DNA of 64,000 nt from Turnera subulata (GCA_028386065.3 JAKUCV010005454.1:155303-219302), one strand, 5' to 3'. Positions 34,401 through 44,733 are shown, numbered from the stretch's first letter. Notes: generated by a model from the sequence alone, not told the origin. Numbers and translations are program-made.

Positions 34401-34835
34401 CAAAGTCAACTTAACGAAATTGTCATGAAATAACAAAGTGAAACCCAAACTTATTAAAGTTTTGACAGAGATAATATTTCGACGAATCGAAGGAGCATAG
34501 AGAACATCATGTAGGAGAAGGTCTCGACCACCACGCAGGACTAACTTGCATGATCCAATCCCTTCAACAGCAACTTTAGAGTTGTTTCCCACATATATCC
34601 ATTTTGCTCCACGTGTGACCCGCCGAAAATCAACAAAGGCATCACGTTCCCGCGCTATGTGGTCCGTGGCTCCTGAGTCTACAATCCACATAGGACTAGA
34701 TTCAGTTAGAAAAACAGAGCTAGAAACACAAATTTCACTAGCATAAGCAGTTGAAAGTACCTTTTTCTTAGGCTCAGTGCAATCACGAGCATAGTGACCC
34801 TTTTGGTTACAGTTGTAGCACTTCACTCGTGCCAT
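31452..34835 (-). CDS. Copia pol: zinc knuckle, protease, integrase, reverse transcriptase, RNase H
   Basis: 1127 residues without a break. Domains in order: CCHC knuckle CYNCNQKGHYARDC (6-19); protease DSGA (53-56); GAG-pre-integrase WHTRLGH (191-197); integrase core with Asp252, Asp315 and Glu351; RT with Asp706 and YVDD (791-794); RNase H with Asp964, Glu1005 and Asp1043. The order integrase before RT defines Ty1/copia. The first ATG after the gag stop is used here as start, but the frame is continuous with gag upstream: only a TAG at 34917-34919 separates them, and copia elements normally make one Gag-Pol chain. All catalytic residues are present, so the product could be active. Confidence 0.93.
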   Translation of the reverse strand: MARVKCYNCNQKGHYARDCTEPKKKVLSTAYASEICVSSSVFLTESSPMWIVDSGATDHIARERDAFVDFRRVTRGAKWIYVGNNSKVAVEGIGSCKLVLRGGRDLLLHDVLYAPSIRRNIISVKTLISLGFTLLFHDNFVKLTLCSTLFGFGYMTGGFYVMDLDDISINNNACFSMIVSSRNYDVDVNLWHTRLGHIGQQRMQRLAKQGLLPSIEQVELSTCECCLAGKSARKPFGKAIRAEFPLQLVHSDICGPMNVRARHGAYYFITFIDDYTRYGYVYLISHKSEALTCFQSYMSLVENQLDRKIKAIRTDRGREYLSAQFKGICDEKGIVHQLTIPSTPQQNGVAERRNRTLLEMVRSMMAQAQLPITFWGDALLTAAYVLNRVPTKSVATTPYELWTSRQPDLSVLRPWGCAAYTHDSSHKHGKLGPRGKKSIFIRYSETSKGYVFISQQDSGSVTEFESRDVTFLEDEFPKKGQVGQDLSLFENEDQGSLHSSGRILIDDEFVSHEQPPSPSNANASNPVASSESDKMHLIPSGSEINIFDPSGSPIDPDGNNESQLRRGSRLKTPRRRFDIEGGELFMMLLYDEHEPRNVKEALSCPSKDKWTKAMEDEMESMRVNKVWELVDLPKGRKAIGNKWVLKIKLKADGTVERYKARLVAKGYTQQVGIDYEETFSPVVRFTSIRLILAIVANLDLELHQMDVKTAFLNGELSEEIYMEQPECFIEKGHEHKVCRLLKSIYGLKQSSRQWYIRFHNVVLSNGFTMTEEDHCVYTKRSRNKFVILTLYVDDMLIAGNDLEFINEVKTWLSSQFEMKDMGEAAYILGVKISRDRSKKLLYLSQENYIRKVLERFNMQNSNSIDTPISKGHTLGNHMCPKTPEERKQMSRVPYRSAVGSLMYTMVCTRPDICQAVGLVSRYQSDPGPAHWKAVKRIMRYLKGTADYSLCYRGGQDLRLVGYTDADHGGDPDDRKSTSGYVFLLSGGAKSWSSKKQSCVSLSTMEAEYVALASAAQEAVWLKRFLECLVDNARNMDPVLVYCDSQAAISSTKDPKFHCKTKHIDIKYNYARDMVTRKVVNVKYLPTGDMLADPLTKPVPRDVSTNTLSLKGCIGFEYFIFICFPLFT

Positions 34836-34916
34836 ATTGGTACTTCGTCGCTTCTTTTGGCCTTGTTGTTCTGTCTTGGGCTTCTTTCTCGGGTGAGCTG
34901 GCCCAGTTTTCTTTCC

Positions 34917-35597
34917 CTAATGCTTTCTCTTTGAACCACCCTTGGGCTTGGAAGTTGTCAAATGCAATTCAGCATGTGGCTTTCCAGCCTCACGCCTTTC
35001 CTCTTCCAACTCAAGGTGCTTCCGGACATCTTCCAGATTGTTGATTCGAACATTATGGGTGAGATTCATTTTCATCTGCTCCCAGTCATCGGGCAAAGAA
35101 CGTATGATTGCTTGGATCTGTTGTTCATCAGTTAGGACATGCCCAAAATTCCTTAATTCCCTGATCATATTGGCCATGTGCCTCATATGTTGTTTCATAG
35201 TATGACCTGGGTTTTTCTTGTAGGAATCAAACTTGATTGTCAAGGACCTCAACTTTGTCACAGACAAGGTACTGTAACTTGTCTTCAAAGCATTCCAAAT
35301 AGCCATAGCATTTGGAAGGTCCTTGCAATCTAGGAAAATGTCCTCTTCCACTGCGCTCAGCAGCGTGCGCCGAGTAGTGAAATCCTTTTTCTTCCAAGCA
35401 TCATAAGCCTCACGGTCACGCCTATGCTGAGCCGTATTGCCAGCTTCAGGTTCATCCATGACATGATTTATTGCCTCAAGAGCCTCTTGCTCTTCCAGCA
35501 CATACTGGATTTTCACACTCCAGACTTCATAATTATCGCCATTTAGCTTCAACCCTTTGTTGAGCTCCTCGATAATTGCACTTACAGCAGTAGTCAT
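34917..35597 (-). CDS. Copia gag
   Basis: 226 residues from ATG at 35597 (MTTAVSAIIEELNKGLKLNG) to TAG at 34917. The frame is open for 26 codons further upstream, but family members begin at MTT, and the upstream residues are hydrophobic and unlike gag. It has the UBN2-type capsid region of copia gag (about residues 15-200), then a basic Lys/Arg tail; the zinc knuckle falls after the stop, at the beginning of pol. The stop may be a recent CAG-to-TAG change or a readthrough site. Confidence 0.9.
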   Translation of the reverse strand: MTTAVSAIIEELNKGLKLNGDNYEVWSVKIQYVLEEQEALEAINHVMDEPEAGNTAQHRRDREAYDAWKKKDFTTRRTLLSAVEEDIFLDCKDLPNAMAIWNALKTSYSTLSVTKLRSLTIKFDSYKKNPGHTMKQHMRHMANMIRELRNFGHVLTDEQQIQAIIRSLPDDWEQMKMNLTHNVRINNLEDVRKHLELEEERREAGKPHAELHLTTSKPKGGSKRKH

Positions 35598-36908
35598 TTT
35601 CTTTACACAAAATAATAAAGACAAAATTAAAATCATAAAACACAAGGATTTAATGTTCACATACATATATGTCATTATGCAAAGCTATAATTAATTAAGC
35701 TAATTGACATATATTTAACCCGAAATCGAAAGTTCACTACGTTCCCAATCATCTTACTAAGGTTAAATACATAAAGAAAATTAGCCCAATTAATTAAGTA
35801 AGCTAAGCATTTCAATTATGCTTTCATACAACGTATTTGTTAAAGCATAATATTTTGTGTCAAACAATTTAACACGTGTATTAAATGTCATACTAATTAA
35901 CATTTGTATTAAATGATGTTAAACTAATTGACGTATACAACATATCATCGCAGCATCCTTTATATAATATTTGCGAAATTACTTAAACAAAAACATTGAC
36001 CTAGTCTGGTGGTAAAGATATGCTTATTCTTCCCCAAGGTCACGAGTTCAAAACTCAGTGCCTACATTCTTTCCTTTTTTAAAAAAAAACTTTGCTCCCT
36101 TCAAAAAAAAAAGCATGCACCCACTTGCAAGTTCAGGTGTACACAAAATAAGGAGAGCATCTATTTAAAACAACAAAAAAAAAGCATGCACCCACTTGCA
36201 AGTTCAGGTGTACACAAAATAAGGAGAGCATCTATTTAAAACAACTTGCGCATGTAGACTAAAAATTTACCGTTATCAAATGCATGCACTGTATCACTTT
36301 CCAAAAAAAATTCAAACACAGAGGTTTATTTTATTTTTTTAATTCATTAAAGAAGATAAAAGAGGTTCTCAAATAATCTGTCCCATCTTTATAACTCTTA
36401 TCTTCCACACATAGCCAAAAAAAATTCTCACTGCCAAGACAAAAATAAGTCTCCATCTTCTTCATAGCACAAAAAAAACTTTGAAGTTCTTTAAATTGTG
36501 CAGCTGAAAACTTCGTTAGAGGGGAAGAACACCACCGGTGACACTTTGCAAGCCTTGACAGTAGCCATCAGCCACCAAAGACATGCGTCACCATCACAGG
36601 TTTAGGGAGGCTTTTAACAAGCCGGGAACCACCATGCAGCGCCGCCGTGAGCAGCGGACTCCAGATGAGTTGATCTCGACTTTTTCGGTTCAACATAAAC
36701 ATTGTTTCTTCATGGTTTTTGTTCATGATATGCACAAAAAAAAATGTATAAACTTATTCTACACAATAATATATATCTCATGATCGGCATATCACTATAG
36801 CAGTTCATGTGCACAAGAACATATCAGTGCATGCATGGCAACAAAAACAACCATACAAAAAAAATGCATATCATATATTTGCAGTCATTCCAGAAACCGA
36901 GCCTATAA
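35598..36908 (-). other. 5' leader of the young copia element, with SINE-like insert and 69-bp tandem duplication
   Basis: 1.3 kb between primer-binding site and gag. At 36112-36249 a 69-bp unit (GCATGCACCCACTTGC...) is present twice in tandem. At about 35995-36111 TAGTCTGGTGG and GAGTTCAAAACTC look like the A and B boxes of a tRNA-derived SINE ending in an A-run. The rest is AT-rich. Confidence 0.6.
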
Positions 36909-36920
36909 GCTCCGCTACCA
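36909..36920 (-). promoter_or_regulatory. Primer-binding site of young copia element
   Basis: The minus strand reads TGGTAGCGGAGC, one base after the 5' LTR: the same 12-mer as in LARD copies B and C. Confidence 0.75.
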
Positions 36921-36921
36921 A

Positions 36922-37312
36922 TGAAGGATTGCATAGTGCAGGAAACTTACTTCTATTTCCTAGCAATGCAGCGGAAGCAGGATCGGGAGCTTAGCTCGAT
37001 TTACCGGTCGGTGGAAGTCGTCACGGTTTGTTGGACCGACTTCCGAGTCTCCACAACCTAAACCCTCTTTCTTTGCTCTCAATTGTTTCTGTGTATGTTT
37101 CTCTGTGTTTTTCACACACCCATGCTATTCCTTTTATAGCAGGTGTATTGGTGGATGCTGAGCTGGTGGAGGTCCCTCCATTATCTTTGCAGCTGGTGGA
37201 GGCTCCTCCACTACGATAGTGCACCGTGATAAACTGTGGAGGTCCCTCCATGATGATAGTGCATCATGATAGTGCACCCCATTGTGGGTGTACTAATCAT
37301 TTTATTCCAACA
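36922..37312 (-). repeat. 5' LTR of young copia element
   Basis: 391 bp, differs from the 3' LTR at two positions: G for C at about 37092 and A for G at about 37117 (+ strand). Confidence 0.95.
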
Positions 37313-37317
37313 TCGAC

Positions 37318-37808
37318 TAGCTACTTCCCTTTGGCAAAAGTTGTGTGGTGGGGGGTTACTTGGGTTGCTCTTGTTTCTTTGAAGAGTTGGTTTATTCAAT
37401 GGTCTTATCTCTCAGGGGCTCGACATAACCAAGTGGTCTGGATGCTTTTGAGATTGTCAATTGTGTGGTCCTTATGGCTGGTGCGAAATTCTCTGGTCTT
37501 TAATGAGAAACCTATACATGAGGGACTATTGTTTGATCTCATTCCTATTAGAGCGTTTTAATGGTTCAAGGCAGTACATCCTCAATTCCCCTATAGCGCA
37601 AGCATCATCCTTTCTTCCTCGGAATTCTTCAAGTCGTGGGCAAGCCCGGAGTTCATTCACCTACAGTACACCTGATCTATAAATGTTACCTGCTACCTTT
37701 ATTTTGTTTCACTTACTGTGGTGATTTTTTACACTACTGTCAGAATTTTGATTTCTTTCCTAATATATGTAAATATTCAGTCTTACTAATAAAAGCATAA
37801 AAAAAAAT
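37318..37808 (+). pseudogene. L1-type LINE, end of ORF2 and 3' tail
   Basis: Continuation of the LINE of 28866-30036. After the copia insertion the sequence reads on through the zf-RVT end (LATSLWQKL-like, then MLLRLSIVWSLWLVRNSLVFNE at 37439-37505), a 3' UTR of about 240 bp and TTACTAATAAAAGCATAAAAAAAA ending at 37808. Confidence 0.85.
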
Positions 37809-37829
37809 TGAACTTTTTTCAAAAGATAT

Positions 37830-40168
37830 TATTATAACTAAACTATAACTTTCCAAAATTATCTAAAATGGTGAATTTTCTTTAAGAGACACCTCTAGTA
37901 CCAAATATTGCCAATAAAATATTCATAATTAAAATCCGGTATAGTTGTATTACAAAATATAGTGAAACGATCCCCACATTGCCAATGGAGATAGACAAGC
38001 CATCCAAAAGACGAGAGCCTTGCTGATTAGTGGTCAAACCGGTTTGTAGTACATTGTTCCAGGTTGGGGAAGCTTTAGAATATGAAAGGAAGCTGCCATA
38101 GACGCGACAAACACATCACATTTACTTTGAAGAAGCATATGCTATTCAAGGTTAGGTTGGGTGTGATACTTCCAAAGCCATTTGGAAAGTAGACTGCTAT
38201 TCTTCTCTAGTAACTATTCCACACCTAGACTCCCCATCTTCTTTGGCTTTGAGATTTTACCCTATCCATTCAAACATATTATGTTCTCCAAAAGTGCCAC
38301 CCACTGAAAATTCCGTTGAATATGTACCAAAGATTTGGCCACTGACAACGGAATGCAAAACAAAGACAGATAATATAGATGCAAAGAAGAAAAAAGGGAA
38401 CAAAGCAACACCACCCTTCCTGCAAAAGAAAGAAAAAAACCCTTCAATGATTTCAACTTACTTCGAAATTTAGCAACCACATGTGAACATCCAAATTTGA
38501 CCCGCGAATGTTTTGTTAGAAATTAGATTCCAAACATGCTAAACTTGAAGTTAATGAGATGATTTGATTTTAAGTCAGGGCATGATAAGACACTAGCCCA
38601 ACCAGCTGTAAGCCTCATATTTGCCCCTAAAGGAAATCCCAGATACATGAAAGAAAAAGATGCAGCTTTGCAATTTATTCACGTAGCAAAAGCATCTACT
38701 CTGCGGGAGAAAGATGCAGACCAACTAATCCACTCTTAAAAAAACTAATATTGAGGCCAGAGAGCAACTCGAAGCACCATAAAACTCTTTTTAAGATTTA
38801 TTAGAGAATTCTCTTCCGCTAGAAGGGAAAAAAAAGGCTATCATTAGAAAATTGTGAGAGAGGAATTGGCCTACTATGTACCACCATAGGTTCGACCAAA
38901 CCACACTGTACAGATTTATTAACCATTGAAGTAAGATCTTCAGCTGTCAAAAAGGAGATAAAAGAGTTGCCTTGCTTCAAACCTCTTCGCATACCAAACT
39001 ATTGAGTGGGTGAGCTATTAATCAAAATAGCAAGAGATGATGAACAAAGACAACCTCTGATTCAAGCGTGCCACCGACTACCAAAACCCATAGTAGTCAT
39101 GACATCAAATAGATACCCCTAAGAAACCAAATCATATGCCTTCAAAACTCAATTTTCCAAATTAATGATTTACTGGTAGATTGTTTGAAAGAGTGAGTAA
39201 CCTCAGAAGCTAAAAAAGCACAATCCATGATAATACGGCTAACAATGAGAGCATACTAATTAGAACTGACAAGAGAATCCATCACATGAATAATGCATTG
39301 TGCAAGAATCTTGAAATAATTTTGTTGGAATACAAATATAAGTAGTGTATCCGACATTGGAAAGAAAGAGATCAAGTAAGTAACATATAAGTGAAGTGGA
39401 CCCAAGTACCTAATATCTTGAGGTTTTAGGTTACCATATGGTGTCCTGGTCATGAGTATAGATCTCACTTGGACCTCGCGTAATGTCTCCCAAGTTTTTG
39501 GGTGACTTCTAGTTCTAACACGTGGTAGCAAAGCCGATGGTTTGGTTGGGACAGAATGATTTGCGACATGGTGATGCTCCCGTAGCTGCTGCCCCCATGT
39601 GGAAAGAAGAGTGGTTGGACTCTTGGTCGAAGCACTGGTGGAGTTGTAAGGCGTGGCTCCGGATAAGAGTGGGTATCGGTAGGCGCATGCTTCTGAGTGG
39701 GTTTCCAACCTTCGGCCTAAGTGAAGTTGTAAGTCCTGGCTTCTGATGGAATGAGCTCCTGGAGCATCGACAGATACGTGCTCTTGGAGCGGGCTTGGTA
39801 GAAGAGTGGGCTCTTAATGATAATGTGAAATGTTTCCATTTAAGGGGGAGTAGGCCCAAGATCTAATATGGAAGAGTCTCACACTTGGGGGGAGATTGTC
39901 GGAATATAAGTGTGAGTGGTGTATCCCACATCGAAAACAAAGAGGCCAAGTGAATAGCATATAAGTGAAGTAGACCCATGTACCTAATATCTTGAGGTTT
40001 TGAGTTACCATGTGGTGTTCAGGTCACGAATATTGTCTCCCCAATTTTTGGGCGATTCCTAAGTAATAGTTTTTGGGCTAGTTTGCCATGACTTTAGTAA
40101 TGATCTTATAAATAAAATTACAAAGGCTAGTTGGCCAGTTAAAAGAAGTCCCGGTTCTCTTTACCAAG
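37830..40168 (-). pseudogene. Second L1-type LINE, ORF2 fragment, interrupted by a TRIM
   Basis: Minus strand, from high to low: RT finger/palm with SLCNFIYKIITKVMAN (about 40145-40090); after the TRIM, CIIHVMDS and ASEVTHSFKQ (39300-39180); a catalytic box FSND instead of FADD (near 38845); YLGFPLGAN (near 38630); FAGRVVLL and LHLYYLSLFCIP (38430-38330); and GSLGVE..LLEKNSSLLSKWLWKYH (38250-38140). Many stops. It lies tail to tail with the LINE ending at 37808. No poly(A) was recognised. Confidence 0.8.
39323..40057 (+). mobile_element. TRIM (miniature LTR retrotransposon) inside the second LINE
   Basis: LTRs 39323-39520 (TGTTGGAATACAAA...TTCTAACA) and 39897 to about 40057 (TGTCGGAATATAAG...), both with GTGTATCC.ACAT and TAATATCTTGAGGTTTT. 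Primer-binding site TGGTAGCAAAGCC (39523-39535); a purine tract, TTGGGGGGAGAT, abuts the 3' LTR. The internal region is only ~375 bp and non-coding. Flanks AATTT and AGTTT are a possible 5-bp duplication with one change. The LINE frame resumes on both sides. Confidence 0.8.
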
Positions 40169-40530
40169 GTTATTAAACCCGGCTCGGACATTGACCCGTT
40201 ACAAGGATTGGGTCGCGGGTTTAGAGGTCTAACTATGGTTCAACCGAGTCTAACCGGTATTAGAATTAGTAGTGAAAAAGTTATTTTTTAAAGAAATGGT
40301 TCAATAAAAGGTCTAATCATAGCCCGATCAAGAAAAAATTGTAGAAATTTGATTCTTAACCTTGTAAAAACCGAAAACAAATCACTAAACCCAAAAGACT
40401 CGGAGAACCCGTCATGACCCGACCAATTTTTAGATGCTATAACCGGAAGGGTAAAAATCAGGATTGCCTTCGGATCATGGTTACTCGGGTTCAACCAACC
40501 AGGCCGGGCCAGATTTGACAACAATGCTCA
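40163..40530. mobile_element. Candidate non-autonomous DNA transposon
   Basis: GTTATTAAACCCGGCTCGG near the left and GGCCGGGCCAGATTTGACAA near the right are imperfect inverted repeats. The sequence is rich in CCGG/ACCCG motifs of a common plant MITE type. No target duplication could be fixed. Confidence 0.45.
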
Positions 40531-41525
40531 TTACAACCCATTTAATTTGTTTTGTATTTTTTATAGATGAAGTTAATTCTTTGACAGACGCGTTATAGCA
40601 CATGCTCGTTATTTACGATTTATTTTATATTTTTAACTAATTTTTTGATAGAAAAAGAATATTATTTGTATTTTTTTACGAGACATGCTCAATTTTTAAA
40701 ATTGAATTTAGTTCTTATTATTTTTTTATCTTTTCATCTTCTTCTCTTCGCATATAGATGTTTTTGTATTTTTAGGTTGGTATACTATTTATATATTCAA
40801 TATAAGGTTTGTGTATAGGTTTTATTATTTGTTAACTTCTTCAATATAAAGATTATTTGTTGACTTATAACTTTTATTTTTTTCATAAAAATTTTGTATC
40901 AATATTTTTTACTATTTTTTATATAGTTAGTTTTTTACTTACAATTCGTATTAATTCTACATTCTTTCTCTTTTTATTTTAATATTTACATATAACTTTT
41001 TTACTCTAAAAATAAAGTTAGAATTTTTTTAAAAAAATTTTTAGTTAATTTGTGAGATAGAATACTCTATACAAATACTTTGACTCATTAATATTTTAGA
41101 AATATTTTATAATTATCTTTAATAATTATTTATAATAAATTTTTAATTTTTATACTATTCATATTATTTATATGTATTAATATTTTGATAGCATTCAGTT
41201 TATCTTAACAAGTTGTTATTAACTTTTTGTGATACATTATTTTTTTTATATTGAATAAATACTATTTTAATTTATTTCTTACTTTTTTATATATCATACT
41301 TATTTTATATATCATATTTATTTTATAATTTTAAAAATTTATTGTGTTAGACTAAATATTTTATTCATTTTTCTTGATATACTTTAACTAATTATGTAAA
41401 TCTAATATTTACCTAAAATAATTTTTCATGATGTTTTAGTCTTTACAAAAAGTTTTTCAAATCAATTTTTTTTCATTTTTATTTTAACTTTAGAATTTGA
41501 TTGTATAAGAATTTATATTATATGA
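40531..41525. other. AT-rich spacer
   Basis: About 1 kb, very AT-rich, no frame or repeat ends. It ends in TATGA, the target duplication of the outer element, and resumes at 58095. Confidence 0.6.
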
Positions 41526-43241
41526 TGTAACGACCCGACTAAAATTTTCGTGATTTTTACCAACTGTTTTGACTTTTACAGTGGTTAATAAAATTCTATC
41601 TCCTCGCTTCCTCCCTTCCCCTGGCCTCTGCCACCAGTGGATGGCCACATCCAGTCGCCCCTCAGCCGCTGGTGCCGTCTCTGCACTTTTGCCCCTTCCT
41701 CTGTTTTCCTTCGCCGCCACGACGAACTGCCGCCCGGTCGCCTTACCTCTGCTCGCGCTGCCGTCTTCCTCCTTTGCCTCTGCAACCGGTCGACGCCACC
41801 ATCATTCCAAGGCGAGCGCGACACCACCGTGCACTGGAGGCCCGATATCTCCTCTTCTGCAAACCGCGACACCGTCCCTCTCCTCTAAACCGCGTGCCGC
41901 CACCGCGAATTCGTCCCTGGTCTCCTCCGATCTGTGCTCGCCGTCGCCGCCGTCAAAGAGTAGCGAATCGGGAGGCTGCACACTCCAACCGGCGAAGACG
42001 CACCTGGGTGACGGGAGTCCGATTGCATCGGTTCCGATCTGCTGCTCAATCCGCAGCCGCTGCAACAAGGCGCCGTCACCATCTTTTTTCCGCTTCATGG
42101 AACTCAAGACGAACGATGGAGGATCGCCGCCGTTGGTAAGCTGCTGCCGTCGAACCCCTCTTCTTCTTTGAGCTTTGATTTTCAAACCCGAAAAGTGGAT
42201 TGACGGGTGTTTGTTTGTGGGTCTGTGATTGGGTTGTTGGTTGTGCTTGGATGTCTATGGTGGTGCTCGCAGTGGGTACGGTGTGTTGTTGTTGTTGTTG
42301 TTGTTGTTGGGATGTGACAATGAACAGTACAGAGGCGTTGAGGTGTTCTGAGGACTGCGTGAACAGTGCTTAGCCGGAATCCGGCGAGGTTCCGGCAGTC
42401 TCGGGTAGTTACCAGCGAAGGCCCGGAACCTTCTAGTGGACAGAACTCGATGATGGAGTGGTCGTGGTAAATCTTTGGACCCCATTAACTTCCATGAGCT
42501 CGGGTTTGGGCTCGGTGCACAAATGGGCTCGGAAATGGCCCGATGTGCGGAGGCCCATGTTCTCGGGACGATATTAACGAACTTGTCTAACAGAACCAAA
42601 CAACCAGACAGATTAATAATCAGCTCTAATTAAATTTTGGTTTAACGTTTAATAATTCGATCCACATTTCTTTGGAATATGTCCTTAATATAATTAATCA
42701 AAAGTTAATCCATATCACGATTTACTATTTCCCTTGGGCTAAAAATTAGGGAAGGGTCATAATATTAATACTTATCTTATGAACAATGTAGACATTGATT
42801 ATATTACTATTTATGAATATATTGGTATTATTTTACTAGTCTAATGAAAATAGTAATATAGAAACACGCATGTAGAATTTATATATATATACTTATATTA
42901 ATAAATGATAAGATATTAAATACCAATATTACCAGATGCGAGTTTTATTCTATTATATTGCTAAATATCTATTACATTATTTTAAGAGCTATATTATTAA
43001 TATTACTTTTATCTTACCTATAATTGCCGGTTATATAAGAGTATATTCACTCATAAAAATCATTTTTATTTTGCAGTACGTTATAATTATTTTATACCAT
43101 ATACTGGCTATGATAATTAATTCTCAATAGCACTATTCCCATTTAACAGTTTTGTTATTGGATATACTACTTGTATGCTTATTATGATATGTTTGACGTT
43201 TTCACTACTAAAATTAATACAACCGTTGTCTACACATTTAT
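41526..43241 (+). repeat. 5' LTR of outer element, left part
   Basis: Starts TGTAACGACC. Compared with the 3' LTR it lacks about 917 bp after 41600 (the part matching 54047-54963) and about 65 bp near 42937 (matching about 56287-56350). The GC-rich block 41600-42170 gives long Ser/Pro-rich frames that are low complexity. A (GTT)9 run lies at about 42283-42309. The right end (TTTAT) is the target site of copy C. Confidence 0.9.
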
Positions 43242-43578
43242 TGAAACGCCCCGACCCGTATTTACCATACACAGTAAACACGTGCCGGAACTGTGACGAC
43301 CCAACCAAAACAAGCCCAGCATACAGTGTATACAACAGTAACTCGGGCTCAACAGCCCAAAATAAAAACAACAATAACATCATAACCGGCCCAATGGCCC
43401 AACAATAACAAAATAATGCACAGCGGAAGACTTAATAACTCACAAAATACTGTATGCGACACTGATGCAAACTATGGATCCGAGCCCTGTCCAAAGGATA
43501 ACGCCGCTGCCTGTCTGGAATGCACCAAACCTGTACCACAAATAACTCATCCTACGGGATGAAAGCCTGCAGGTGAGG

Positions 43579-43599
43579 GGTGAGTCCGAAGTGCTCACC
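43579..43599 (-). promoter_or_regulatory. Conserved LTR hairpin, copy C 3' LTR
   Basis: Arms GGTGAG and CTCACC around TCCGAAGTG on +, the complement of the loop in copies A and B. Confidence 0.5.
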
Positions 43600-43849
43600 G
43601 ACGAAGGAAAGACAATCAATATGCACACTATAAATACTCAAGGTCAAAAACAGGTAAAAACCACCAAATACACCAAACCGAAAGACAAGACCTAAAACCG
43701 GTCCAAAACCGAAAAGACTCAAATAAAAATCCAATTTCCAATTTTATCTTTCCGGGCCCCATCACGGATAAGCTAGGGGTCAGACCTGGTTATCAACATA
43801 TTCCGGGTGCCAGACCAAATCCAGAGAACCCAGGGATCGACACCCCAAA

Positions 43850-44180
43850 AATACGAACCCAGGGATAGACATCCCAAAAATAATCACGGGATAGACATCC
43901 CAAGCATAGACATGCTTATCACAAGTAACCCAGGTCACGGCCACCACGAAACAGTCTTAAACCATCGAGTCGTACCACTACTTATCACGCGAAAATTATA
44001 TTATCAACATCAAATTCAAATCACAAGGATCAACATGCCTAACCAAAATCAAGGATCGACATCCTTATCACATTTTATTATTAATTCCGTTATACTTATA
44101 CCAAAAGACTCAAAGATAAACGTCCAAAAACCAATCACAATATTGGGATAAACATCCCGACAACAATCAAGACAATGGGA
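43850..44180 (-). repeat. GGGAT-N4-ATCCC units, copy C 3' LTR
   Basis: Spaced units with spacers AGAC (twice) and AAAC (twice), and variants such as GGGATCGACACCCC. Arms are kept while the spacers vary. The same set lies in the 5' LTR at about 49085-49430. Confidence 0.65.
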
Positions 44181-44656
44181 TAAACATCCCGAAAACAAAC
44201 ACAGCAAATGTAGCAACCAACAGTGCAATAATCAACAAACACAATTACCGAGTAATACAGGCACATATTGAAGGAAATCCATCCTCACCTTGGCCGATTA
44301 CTCAACTCCGGAGACAATAACCGGTCCCAAGCCGGCTCCTCGGGAAACTGCCCGATATCCGAACCTATACAACAAAACAATACATATACATAAATGCACA
44401 TAATCGGTATGCTATGATGCCCAAACTGCGAAATAACCCATCCCGGTTACATATCTTTTATTATCATCTTTTACTGAAAATATAATACAATACGTATATC
44501 CAAATATAATTTCGGTACCATACTTTAATTAAAACTTTTTCCAAAATATTTTCATAAAATAATATACTTTCCCAAAATAATAATTACCACAATTTTTCTG
44601 GACATTATAACATATGTATATATTTTCCAACATAAAATATAACTACCTTAAATTTT

Positions 44657-44658
<2 letters not shown>

Positions 44659-44731
<73 letters not shown>
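44659..44731. repeat. (AT)n microsatellite
   Basis: About 72 bp of pure AT/TA repeat in the 3' LTR of copy C; absent at the matching place in the 5' LTR (about 49895). Confidence 0.9.

Positions 44732-44733
<2 letters not shown>

Larger units (their letters stand above)
30032..37317 (-). mobile_element. Young Ty1/copia retrotransposon, nearly intact
   Basis: TSD TCGAC at 30032-30036 and 37313-37317. The LTRs (30037-30427 and 36922-37312) are each 391 bp with two substitutions between them. The element reads on the minus strand: 5' LTR on the right, then primer-binding site (36909-36920), 1.3-kb leader, gag (35597-34917), pol (34835-31452), 1-kb 3' region and polypurine tract beside the left LTR. 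It lies within a LINE; removing it and one TSD restores the LINE reading across HLFLHCRL. Two substitutions in 391 bp suggest roughly 0.2 million years with a rice-derived rate of 1.3e-8. Confidence 0.95.
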
